7,480 nucleotides of DNA, from the NCBI GenBank assembly GCA_023265355.1, contig JAHFTZ010000104.1, forward strand, positions 1 to 7,480. Reading direction: 5' to 3'. Shown here one piece after another: positions 1 to 5,669 of the stretch (its first letter is position 1; each line of letters begins with the position of its first letter). The stretch comes from Terriglobus sp. GTDB taxonomy: Bacteria; Acidobacteriota; Terriglobia; Terriglobales; Acidobacteriaceae. The translations under genes and the position numbers were made by a program. Below the pieces are notes generated by a model that did not search any database, was not told where the DNA came from, and saw nothing but the letters and a program-made list of their open reading frames with translations.

Positions 1-1
1 A

Positions 2-310
2 CCTCATGGACTAGAAGGGTGGACGCTGTTGTCCCCAATAGAGGGTAAGGGTGAGCTTCCGATGACCCTGGTGATCGCCCGGGACAAAAGAATCCTGCAT
101 CGGTTTCCCGGAGATGGATTCGTGTGGAACTGGATCTTCCTAAGCGATGGCCGACAGGTCGCCTATGAATCTGGACCTTTGCATTTCGCCTTGAATTGCA
201 TACTCGCAGATGTCCGAACGGGGAAAGAACAGGCGAGCTTCGACTGTTTCTCTGAACCGCTTCTCGCAAACGCGCCCGCTTGGGTCAAGCAGCTCAAGGC
301 GTATCGCTAA
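2..310 (+). CDS. Hypothetical protein, C-terminal end (gene runs off the left edge)
   Basis: The frame is open from the first bases of the window to the TAA at 308-310, giving about 102 residues with no preceding stop. This is therefore most likely the 3' end of a longer gene. An internal TTG at 29 or ATG at 62 could serve as a start but neither has a convincing ribosome binding site. The visible part is rich in aromatic and beta-strand-forming residues (for example FVWNWIFLSDGRQVAYESG) and ends LANAPAWVKQLKAYR. The short strands ending in charged turns (DGRQVAY, DVRTGKE) resemble the last blades of a beta-propeller (WD40/TolB-like) protein, but this is only an impression. Two cysteines are present, in LNCILAD and FDCFSEP. 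I do not recognise the family and assign no function. Confidence 0.6.
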   Translation, partial: PHGLEGWTLLSPIEGKGELPMTLVIARDKRILHRFPGDGFVWNWIFLSDGRQVAYESGPLHFALNCILADVRTGKEQASFDCFSEPLLANAPAWVKQLKAYR

Positions 311-400
311 CCCGTGGCTACTCGCACACCGATTCGCAAAGACGCGAAGAGGAGGGCATGAAGCCATCTGCGGCAGAAAGCAATTTCACCGAATCGAAAG

Positions 401-428
401 ATTGCACCAGTCTTATTATTGGTGCAAT
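401..428. promoter_or_regulatory. Perfect 9-bp inverted repeat before the antitoxin gene (putative operator)
   Basis: ATTGCACCA at 401-409 and TGGTGCAAT at 420-428 are exact reverse complements separated by 10 AT-rich bases. The element ends 8 nt before the antitoxin ATG. Ribbon-helix-helix antitoxins usually repress their own operon by binding palindromes at the promoter, so an operator is the natural reading. TTGCAC at 402-407 could also be a -35 element, though no good -10 follows at the right spacing. The RNA form would be a 9-bp stem with a 10-nt loop next to the start codon. Confidence 0.5.
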
Positions 429-436
429 ATCTGCGT

Positions 437-682
437 ATGAGGCTAACGGTCAATCTCGATGCAGACGTTTACAGCTTTACCTCAGCGTATGCGGGCGCAA
501 AGGGAATTACCCTCTCCGCCGCACTGAGCGAGTTGGTCCGCCGCGCTGAGCAGGTATCGGAGACGGGGAGCGATTCGTCGCGGTTGAAGACGAGCCCGCA
601 TGGATATCTGGTGATCGCCGGAACCGGTGACGGGCTCACTCCTGAAATGTTGAAAGAGGCCTCGGAGGATGAGGTTGTCTGA
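437..682 (+). CDS. vapB: Ribbon-helix-helix antitoxin of a VapBC-type toxin-antitoxin pair
   Basis: This 81-residue protein begins MRLTVNLDADVYSF and continues through ITLSAALSELVRRA. That is the pattern of a ribbon-helix-helix fold: a short beta strand, then two helices, in roughly residues 1-40. The remainder is hydrophilic, glycine-containing and acidic at the end (EASEDEVV), as expected for a toxin-binding tail. I chose the ATG at 437 because the protein then begins at the beta strand. In-frame TTG 419 and GTG 422 lie within or beside the inverted repeat, and no clear Shine-Dalgarno sequence precedes any of these starts. The gene overlaps the following PIN toxin remnant by 14 nt, the usual antitoxin-first order. 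By family knowledge it would dimerise, bind DNA at its own promoter and neutralise the toxin. Since the toxin is damaged, it may now be an orphan antitoxin. Symbol given by family resemblance only. Confidence 0.7.
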   Translation: MRLTVNLDADVYSFTSAYAGAKGITLSAALSELVRRAEQVSETGSDSSRLKTSPHGYLVIAGTGDGLTPEMLKEASEDEVV

Positions 683-947
683 GGCCGAATACCTTCTGGA
701 TGTGAATGTCTTCGGCCCATTACTGACGATTGGCAGACGCTCTGCAGACCTTTCTCGACGCGGCTGTATGGAACCAAGCAGGTACCTGCTCGGCCTTGCT
801 GTGCGAGAAGGATTGGTTCTGGTCACGATGGACAAGGGGATCCTGCATCTCGCCGGAAATGAGTTCGGTGCGCATGTCTTCTGCTGGAAGGGATATGAAT
901 TGTGTTCGGCTCTCACTCGTCACGGCGAGCAGGGGATGAGAGACTGA
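669..947 (+). pseudogene. vapC: Degraded PIN-domain VapC toxin
   Basis: The open frame from ATG 669 codes for 92 residues, against roughly 130-150 for complete VapC PIN proteins. It opens with YLLDVNV, the first PIN strand with catalytic Asp11, and ends with YLLGLAVREGLVLVTMDKGI, the last part of the fold with its conserved TMD aspartate. The residues between are not PIN-like. In the second forward frame, about 716-784, the DNA instead reads PITDDWQTL...FSTRLYGTKQV, which resembles the segment normally preceding V-T-D-x-Y-L-L-G-L. The history that fits is a deletion of perhaps 70-85 codons with a frame change near 715, then loss of about 11 nt at 783-785 that removed the catalytic VTD aspartate and restored the first frame. 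GGAGG at 664-668 abuts ATG 669 and is better spaced for TTG 675, so the original start is uncertain. The product should lack RNase activity. Family assignment is firm; the deletion sizes are inferred from remembered family patterns. Confidence 0.75.
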
Positions 948-975
948 ACGCGATCTCAGGAGAATCTCTGCGAGT

Positions 976-2229
976 ATGGATCGGCGTGTCATGTTGAAGT
1001 CTTTGGCGGTTGCTGCGATGGCGGGTGGGGTAATGCGTTCGGATACGGCAACGGAGGTTGGATCTCCTCTGCCGCCGCGTCGCGAAGGCGAGCTCGATCT
1101 TCATCACATCGACACGGGACGCGGCAACTGCACCCTGATTGTCGGCCCGGATGGAACGACGCTGATGATCGATGCAGGCGCTTCGGCCGTGGGATCTCCC
1201 AATGCCGGCGTGGCTACGAGCAGCGAAGCCAGGCCGGATGCTTCGCGCCGCGCGGGTGAGTGGCAGGCGCGGTATGCGCTGCAACACTGTACAAGCAAGA
1301 AGCTGGATTACATGGTGATAACGCACGTGCACCCGGATCACGTGGGCGATGTGAGTGCGGAGACGCCGATGGCACCGAGCGGTGGATTTCATCTCACCGG
1401 CGTGAGCGATGTGGATGCCCTGATGCCGATTACGACGCTGCTGGATCGCGGGTATCCGGAGTATCTTCCATTCGCTCCGCCGCCGGGGGCTTTCACCACG
1501 AACTACATTGTGTATCTGAAGCATCGTGTGGAGACGGCGCGCACGGTGGAAAAGGTAAAGGTCGGCTCGACGGAGCAGATGAAGCTGCGCAGTGCAGAAA
1601 AGTATCCGGAGTTCGCGGTGCGCATGCTGGCGGCGAACGGGGTGATCTGGGACGGCAAGGGCGACGGGACGCACACGGATTTTCCTTCGGCGCAGAGCCT
1701 CGCTCCGGAGGATCGGCCGAACGAAAATCTTTCGTCCGTGGCTCTCAAGCTTTCGTATGGCAAGTTCAGTTACTTTGCAGGCGGCGATCTTTCCGCAGAC
1801 ACGCACGACGGACGAGCGCTGTGGCAGGATGTCGAGTCGCAGGTGACCAAGGTCGCCGGTCGAAGCGAGGTTGCGGCTGCGGACCATCACGGCTACTTCG
1901 ACGCCTGCGGGCCAGAGTTCGTGCGCAACCTCGATGCGCAGGTGTACATCGTGCAGGCGTGGGATGTTGGCCACGCGGGTGCGTCGCAGCTGCAACGGAT
2001 GCTGGGTGCGTGGGGACGCGGCGCAACGCACGATGTCTTTGCGCTCGACGTGCTTCCGGCGAATGAGTTGATGAATCGCCGGTTTACGCCCATGCTGAAG
2101 AGCCGGCGCGGACACGTGGTGGTGCGGGTCGCCCCGGGCGGAGGGAGTTATCGCATCCTGGTGGTGGACAGCACTGTGGAGAATGGCAACGTTCGCGCCG
2201 TCTTTGGACCTTATACCTGCAGGGGATAA
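976..2229 (+). CDS. ComEC-like metallo-beta-lactamase-fold hydrolase, probably exported
   Basis: This 417-residue protein has an N-terminus (DRRVMLKSLAVAAMAGG) resembling a twin-arginine signal: RR at residues 3-4, then a short hydrophobic alanine-rich stretch. A metallo-beta-lactamase fold follows. HIDTGRGNCTLIVGPDGTT (residues 44-62) and LMIDAG (63-68) are the opening strands typical of the ComEC/Rec2 branch. HVHPDH at 117-122 is the HxHxDH metal motif. PNENLSSVALKLSYG precedes AGGDLS, where Asp271 should bridge the metals, and DHHG gives His305 as a further metal ligand. No membrane segments follow, so this is the stand-alone hydrolase domain and not a DNA-uptake channel. Substrate is unknown; a phosphodiester or nuclease-like activity is possible. 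AGGAGA at 958-963 lies 12 nt before the ATG, rather far. The ATG at 991 is an alternative that would lose the twin arginine. It starts 28 nt after the broken toxin gene and may share its transcript. Confidence 0.85.
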   Translation: MDRRVMLKSLAVAAMAGGVMRSDTATEVGSPLPPRREGELDLHHIDTGRGNCTLIVGPDGTTLMIDAGASAVGSPNAGVATSSEARPDASRRAGEWQARYALQHCTSKKLDYMVITHVHPDHVGDVSAETPMAPSGGFHLTGVSDVDALMPITTLLDRGYPEYLPFAPPPGAFTTNYIVYLKHRVETARTVEKVKVGSTEQMKLRSAEKYPEFAVRMLAANGVIWDGKGDGTHTDFPSAQSLAPEDRPNENLSSVALKLSYGKFSYFAGGDLSADTHDGRALWQDVESQVTKVAGRSEVAAADHHGYFDACGPEFVRNLDAQVYIVQAWDVGHAGASQLQRMLGAWGRGATHDVFALDVLPANELMNRRFTPMLKSRRGHVVVRVAPGGGSYRILVVDSTVENGNVRAVFGPYTCRG

Positions 2230-2350
2230 AGGCGGTCGCTGCCATGTGATCCTGAGGTTGGTACATGCGTGCACGATTGCGCGATGAATTGCAAAGAATG
2301 AGCGCACACAACGTGCGTCCGTCGCATAATGTTTCGCATAAGGTATTGCG

Positions 2351-3295
2351 ATGAACGCTTCCCCCAGGGCGACGGCAGTGAACTGCTTCTTTGGCTTGCT
2401 TAGGCTTTTTCTATGCACCGGGACGCTGCTGGCCCTCATTTCGCTTTACGCACAGGCACAGAGCGCTCCCGATCCAACGTTGGAGGAGGTGCTGGCGCGG
2501 CTGGACCGGAATCGCATCGAGTTTTACGACTCCGTGCCGAACTTCTTTTGCAGCGAACATGTGGTCTCCGAGATGGAAGCGGGCAGTACGTGGGGGTGGA
2601 GACGCACTGTTACGGATTCGATCTTCCGTCTGCGGCGTACCGTTGTGAAGCATGTGGCGAACTTCGAGGAGTCGCGCTCGGTGAAGGCCATCAATGGTCG
2701 AGCTCTCTCCCAGGAAGAACAGACGATCAAGGGGCCGAGCATCCTGACCGGCGTCTTTGGTTCCGGTCTGGAGACGGTCTCCACGCCTTCGCGGGCCTGT
2801 TTTCGCTACAAGCTGAAGGTGCATCGGTCGCATGGCGAGATGGAACGGATCGAGGTGGACTTTGCCGATCTGCCGAAGGCGGAGCGGGGGACGGACTGCC
2901 CAACGTATGAGAACGTGAGTGGCAAGGTGACCATCGATCCCGCCAGCATGGAGGTCACCCGCATTGAAAGGCACGTCCCCGAATACCAGATCTTTCCCGG
3001 TGTTTTCGGACCATGGACATGGACGGCGGAGTACGGTCAGGTGCTTTTGGGGAAGGAGCTCTTCTGGATGCCCGTAAAGATCCGCTCCAAGGCCAGGCAG
3101 GATACGAACGCGGAGATGAGTGCGAGCGGCATTGGACGACGTGCAGGGCCGCCAGCAAGAATTGGAGATGGGCACACGACGTGGACCTTCGTAGCCACCT
3201 ATACGGACTTCCACCGCACGCAGGTGAGCGCGCACATTGTGGGATCGATGACGAAGGAAGCTGCGCCGGAGGAAAAGCCGTCGCCAAAGCCGTAA
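2351..3295 (+). CDS. Exported hypothetical protein
   Basis: A 314-residue protein with a clear signal peptide. After a short basic start, a hydrophobic core (about residues 13-32) ends in LYAQAQS, and cleavage after AQA at residue 36 fits signal peptidase I. No lipobox is seen. The mature part starts with a helical stretch (PTLEEVLARLDRNRIEFYDS) followed by VPNFFCSEHV. It then has many alternating strand-like segments, including KVTIDPASMEVTRIERHVPE and LFWMPVKIRSKAR. The pattern of paired strands with FDP/IDP-type turns recalls the LolA-like or outer-membrane-lipoprotein-sorting beta fold, but that is a guess. The C-terminus is charged and proline-rich (EEKPSPKP). I associate VPNFFCSEHV-containing secreted proteins with Acidobacteriota and know no function. 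AAGG at 2340-2343 is a weak ribosome binding site. yceH starts 9 nt after its stop, so the two are probably cotranscribed. Confidence 0.8.
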   Translation: MNASPRATAVNCFFGLLRLFLCTGTLLALISLYAQAQSAPDPTLEEVLARLDRNRIEFYDSVPNFFCSEHVVSEMEAGSTWGWRRTVTDSIFRLRRTVVKHVANFEESRSVKAINGRALSQEEQTIKGPSILTGVFGSGLETVSTPSRACFRYKLKVHRSHGEMERIEVDFADLPKAERGTDCPTYENVSGKVTIDPASMEVTRIERHVPEYQIFPGVFGPWTWTAEYGQVLLGKELFWMPVKIRSKARQDTNAEMSASGIGRRAGPPARIGDGHTTWTFVATYTDFHRTQVSAHIVGSMTKEAAPEEKPSPKP

Positions 3296-3304
3296 CATGA
3301 TTCC

Positions 3305-3952
3305 ATGGAACTGAACCCCATCCAGGCACGTGTACTGGGCGCGCTGATCGAAAAAGAGATCGCGACGCCGGAGTACTATCCGCTTTCGTTGAACGCTTTG
3401 CTGGCCGCGTGTAACCAGAAGTCCTCTCGCGATCCGGTGATGTCGCTGGTGGAGGGCGACCTACGGTCGGCGCTGCGCGATCTGGAAGACGCGGACCTTG
3501 TTTCCACAACCCATGACACCCGTGTGCCACGGTATGAGAACCGTGCGCGGACGGTCTTCAATCTCCGGCGGGACGAGACCGCGGTGCTGTGTCTTCTTCT
3601 GCTGCGCGGACCGCAGACTCCTGGAGAGCTGCGCCAGCGGTCGGATCGCCTGTTCAGCTTCGACGATATTCCCGCAGTGCTTTCGGCGCTGAACCGACTG
3701 GCTGAGCGGGAGGAGGCGCTGGTGACGGTGCTGCCCCGGCAGGCGGGGTCCAAGGAGTCGCGTTATGCACATTTGCTGAGCGGGGCTGTGGAAATCGACA
3801 TTGCGCCACCCGTTTCGAAGGAGGCTGGCGAGTCTCTGGCGAGCCGCGTTCAGCGTCTTGAGCAGGAGGTTTTGGAGCTTCGTCTACTGTTGGAGCGCAT
3901 TCTGCCGAGCAATGCCGAAGAAACCGGGAAGAAACCCGCATTGGACGCATGA
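3305..3952 (+). CDS. yceH: YceH family protein (DUF480/UPF0502)
   Basis: The 215 residues match the DUF480/YceH family in order and length. The N-terminus ELNPIQARVLGALIEKE with TPEYYPLSLNALLAACNQKS is the family signature. The central DLRSALRDLEDADLV and the second repeat-like unit AVLCLLLLRGPQTPGELRQR...PAVLSALNRLAEREEALV suggest two winged-helix domains in tandem. LPRQAGSKESRYAHLLSG is also a family hallmark. Residues about 177-200 (SLASRVQRLEQEVLELRLLL) form a heptad-like leucine coiled coil that probably mediates oligomerisation. The family's role is not established; the fold implies nucleic-acid or protein binding. There is no obvious Shine-Dalgarno sequence before ATG 3305, which fits translational coupling to the gene ending at 3295. 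No terminator is visible after its stop, so transcripts may run towards the cold-shock gene. Confidence 0.9.
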   Translation: MELNPIQARVLGALIEKEIATPEYYPLSLNALLAACNQKSSRDPVMSLVEGDLRSALRDLEDADLVSTTHDTRVPRYENRARTVFNLRRDETAVLCLLLLRGPQTPGELRQRSDRLFSFDDIPAVLSALNRLAEREEALVTVLPRQAGSKESRYAHLLSGAVEIDIAPPVSKEAGESLASRVQRLEQEVLELRLLLERILPSNAEETGKKPALDA

Positions 3953-3965
3953 GTTCATTTAAGGT

Positions 3966-3996
3966 TTGCAACTGCTTTACATATTCGTGCTAATAT
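3966..3996 (+). promoter_or_regulatory. Candidate sigma-70-type promoter of the cold-shock gene
   Basis: TTGCAA at 3966-3971 fits a -35 element. Downstream lie GCTAAT (3989-3994, spacing 17) and TAATAT (3991-3996, spacing 19), which overlap as possible -10 elements. The stretch is conspicuously AT-rich compared with the surrounding coding DNA. Transcription would begin around 4000, leaving a leader of about 110 nt before the cold-shock start codon. Confidence 0.5.
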
Positions 3997-3999
3997 TAA

Positions 4000-4111
4000 C
4001 CGCAATCGCAGATCCGATCTTGGTCCTTTGCTCGTCCGCACTACTGCTACACCAGCAAACCCTAGTCCATGATCCAGCGGTAATTTTAGTAATACGACAG
4101 GGAAACGCAAA
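4000..4111 (+). promoter_or_regulatory. Long untranslated leader of the cold-shock mRNA
   Basis: About 110 nt separate the candidate promoter from the cold-shock ATG and hold no credible gene. Long structured leaders that control stability and translation at low temperature are well known for cspA-type mRNAs; that this one works the same way is inference. One possible stem pairs TTTGCT (4027-4032) with AGCAAA (4054-4059). The last 30 nt are AT-rich and probably unstructured. AGGGA at 4099-4103 lies 8 nt before the ATG and is a good ribosome binding site. Confidence 0.4.
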
Positions 4112-4321
4112 ATGGAACTGGAAAATGGAGTAGTGAAGTGGTTTAACGATGCCAAGGGTTTCGGATTTCTCTCGCGCGATAACGGCGAAGATGTCTTCGT
4201 TCATCACACCGCGATTCAGGCACAGGGCTTCCGTAGCCTGCAAGAGGGACAGCGCGTAGAATTCAACGTAGTGAAGGGTCCCAAGGGCTGGCAGGCAGAG
4301 AATGTCCGCGCTGTAGCCTAA
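4112..4321 (+). CDS. cspA: Cold-shock protein (CspA family)
   Basis: A 69-residue single cold-shock domain, the usual size. It carries the RNA-binding motif RNP1 within KGFGFL (residues 15-20) and RNP2 in VFVHH (28-32), after the family opening [14 protein letters not shown]. The end [14 protein letters not shown] is also typical. Such proteins bind single-stranded RNA and DNA in the cytoplasm, melting mRNA structure and acting as RNA chaperones during cold shock or growth transitions. AGGGA at 4099-4103 is well spaced for ATG 4112. The gene appears to be its own transcription unit, with a promoter near 3966-3996, a long leader and a terminator hairpin at 4339-4375. The symbol denotes the family, since paralogues cannot be told apart from sequence alone. 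Confidence 0.95.
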   Translation: MELENGVVKWFNDAKGFGFLSRDNGEDVFVHHTAIQAQGFRSLQEGQRVEFNVVKGPKGWQAENVRAVA

Positions 4322-4338
4322 TCACTCACGCAATCTTC

Positions 4339-4380
4339 GCAGAGGGAGATGGCGCAACAGCCGTCTCCCCTCTGCATTTA
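4339..4380 (+). terminator. Hairpin terminator after the cold-shock gene
   Basis: GCAGAGGGAGATGGC (4339-4353) pairs with GCCGTCTCCCCTCTGC (4360-4375) around a 6-nt loop GCAACA. The stem is about 15 bp with one bulged base and one G-U pair. A short ATTTAA follows, so the T-run is weak, but position 18 nt after the stop codon and stem strength make an intrinsic terminator likely. Confidence 0.7.
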
Positions 4381-4461
4381 ACAGCAACTCTTCGAAACTT
4401 CCCATCCGAAAGCTCTGCGCAACGAAATTAATTGCTCGTCCGGCTCGCATCTTCCCTTCAG

Positions 4462-4490
4462 TTGGCATCTCATTAGTAGCAGGTTATTAA
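4462..4490 (+). promoter_or_regulatory. Candidate promoter of the hypothetical gene at 4572
   Basis: TTGGCA at 4462-4467 and TATTAA at 4485-4490 are spaced by 17 bp, the ideal distance. They lie in the 250-bp gap after the cold-shock terminator, in which I find no gene. A start near 4497 would give a leader of about 75 nt. Both hexamers match the consensus only in part. Confidence 0.45.
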
Positions 4491-4571
4491 TGCTGCACCC
4501 CGCAGCGTCGCGTTAGCCTGCAGTCGCTTCTCAACCAACGCCAATCGCGATCCACGGAGCAAGTCAACCGT

Positions 4572-5054
4572 ATGCGTACACTTCCGCAAGATAAATACAC
4601 CCTGCGCGACATCCATCGCGAAATCGATCTCTTTGACCGTAAGCTGATTCACCTCGTCAAGCACGAGGTCTTCCCGACGGAGACCCTGCGTGACGCCGCT
4701 GTGCGTAAGGCGACCACCAAGCGCGAACAGCTCGCCAACCAGGCACGCTCGCTGGCGGCGCTCGGCATCGAGTTCCACCCCTCTGAGCTTCCCCGTTCGT
4801 TCCGCACCGACGAACCCGTCGATGCGGCCACCACGGTCGCCAATGCGGCGGCGGCGGCGGAAGCGGCGTCTGTCTCCGCGGAGACGGCCAGCGATGAAGC
4901 TGCGTTCCAGAAGACCTCCGCGCCGACGACGTTCGGCGAACAGATCGCCCTTCTGCAGAAGCAGACGGATAGCGAAAGTCCTCTTGCTGCCTGGCAGAGC
5001 GATCTCGCAGCGTACAAAAAGCGTCGCCAGAAACTTCCTACCGAAGCGTCCTAG
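4572..5054 (+). CDS. Conserved hypothetical protein, helical N-terminus, alanine-rich linker
   Basis: A 160-residue soluble protein with no signal peptide or membrane segment. Residues 1-75 are strongly charged and helical (KYTLRDIHREIDLFDRKLIH, then KATTKREQLANQARSLAALG) and end in GIEFHPSELPRSFR. I recall this arrangement from small acidobacterial hypothetical proteins, but no function is known to me. Residues about 85-105 form an alanine-rich low-complexity stretch encoded by a GCG run around 4845-4866, probably a flexible or helical linker. The C-terminus (FGEQIALLQKQTD and later AAYKKRRQKLP) is again helical and basic. GGAG at about 4557-4560 lies 11 nt before ATG 4572 and is a mediocre ribosome binding site. 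The peroxidase gene starts 47 nt after its stop and may be on the same transcript unless the hairpin at 5065-5088 ends it. Confidence 0.75.
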   Translation: MRTLPQDKYTLRDIHREIDLFDRKLIHLVKHEVFPTETLRDAAVRKATTKREQLANQARSLAALGIEFHPSELPRSFRTDEPVDAATTVANAAAAAEAASVSAETASDEAAFQKTSAPTTFGEQIALLQKQTDSESPLAAWQSDLAAYKKRRQKLPTEAS

Positions 5055-5064
5055 TCCGTTTGGG

Positions 5065-5088
5065 CATTCGGATGGGGCCGTCCGAATG
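5065..5088. promoter_or_regulatory. Perfect inverted repeat just upstream of the peroxidase gene
   Basis: CATTCGGA (5065-5072) and TCCGAATG (5081-5088) are exact reverse complements around TGGGGCCG, which can pair partly with itself (GG/CC). The element ends 13 nt before ATG 5102. No T-run follows on the + strand, so it is a poor intrinsic terminator. An operator or RNA hairpin affecting the start of the peroxidase gene is equally possible. Confidence 0.45.
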
Positions 5089-5101
5089 TACTCTATAGGC
5101 T

Positions 5102-5656
5102 ATGGCGAACGATCTCTATTCCATTCCTCTTCAGCGCATCGACGGCGAGACGACTTCTCTTGCTCCTTACCGGGGCAAGGTGCTGCTCGTCGTCAATGTC
5201 GCTTCCAAATGCGGCCTGACTCCTCAGTACGACGCGCTCGAAAAACTTTACACACGCTTCCGCGAGAGCGGTCTCGAAATCCTCGGCCTTCCGGCGAATG
5301 ACTTTGCCGGTCAGGAGCCTGGATCGAACGAAGAGATTGCAGCCTTCTGCACCTCTACCTTTGGCGTGGACTTTCCACTCTTCTCGAAGATCACCGTCAC
5401 AGGGCCGGAGAAGCATCCACTCTACCGCGCCCTGATTGCGGCTAAGCCCACGTCCGTTGGTGAAGGGAAGCAGTCTTTCATTGAGGGCCTGGTGAAGTAC
5501 GGCATCTCGCCGAACAAGGAGCCAGAGCTTCTCTGGAACTTCGAAAAGTTTCTGGTGGCGCGGGATGGCCAGATCGTGGCACGCTTCTCTCCGGACACTC
5601 TGCCGGATGCCGCTGTGGTTGTGAAGGCGATCGAAGCGGAGCTTGCTAAGAAGTAG
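5102..5656 (+). CDS. btuE: Glutathione peroxidase-family thiol peroxidase, BtuE type
   Basis: The 184 residues align with E. coli BtuE over the full length as I recall it. NVASKCGLTPQY (residues 32-43) holds the peroxidatic Cys37, which replaces the selenocysteine of animal enzymes. Gln71 in GQEPGS and Trp145-Asn146 in LWNFEKFLV complete the catalytic set. Cys83 in EEIAAFCTSTFGV matches the resolving cysteine of thioredoxin-dependent glutathione peroxidases. These are the only two cysteines, so a Cys37-Cys83 disulfide reduced by thioredoxin is the likely cycle. The usual PCNQF reads PANDF here, losing the dispensable middle cysteine. The enzyme should reduce hydrogen peroxide and organic hydroperoxides in the cytoplasm; no signal peptide is present. 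The start is fixed by homology, although only AGG at 5097-5099 resembles a ribosome binding site, and a palindrome sits just upstream. Confidence 0.93.
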   Translation: MANDLYSIPLQRIDGETTSLAPYRGKVLLVVNVASKCGLTPQYDALEKLYTRFRESGLEILGLPANDFAGQEPGSNEEIAAFCTSTFGVDFPLFSKITVTGPEKHPLYRALIAAKPTSVGEGKQSFIEGLVKYGISPNKEPELLWNFEKFLVARDGQIVARFSPDTLPDAAVVVKAIEAELAKK

Positions 5657-5669
5657 CGGCTTTCGAAAT

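Noticed and set aside
669..2229. Possibility that antitoxin, toxin remnant and metallo-hydrolase form a new three-gene defence module
   Set aside because: The toxin gene is damaged, the hydrolase appears to be exported, and nothing beyond adjacency connects them.
2303..2317. Short inverted repeat CGCAC/GTGCG between the hydrolase and the exported protein
   Set aside because: A 5-bp stem with a 5-nt loop and no T-run is expected by chance in GC-rich DNA. The 121-bp gap shows no clear promoter or terminator.
913..2439. A 508-codon open frame on the minus strand opposite the metallo-hydrolase gene
   Set aside because: Its translation is extremely rich in Arg and His without recognisable motifs, as expected for the complement of a high-GC gene. 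The + strand frame has complete metallo-beta-lactamase motifs.
2411..3298. A 295-codon minus-strand open frame opposite the exported hypothetical gene
   Set aside because: The composition is Arg/His-rich and typical of a shadow frame. The + strand product has a proper signal peptide and normal composition.
5..4071. The 10-mer CATGGACTAG at 5-14 recurs inverted at 4062-4071
   Set aside because: There is no extension of the match on either side, so it is a chance repeat and not an element boundary.
4845..4866. GCG-repeat run that looks like a microsatellite
   Set aside because: It encodes an alanine-rich linker inside a real reading frame and is interrupted; length variation is possible but nothing here shows it.
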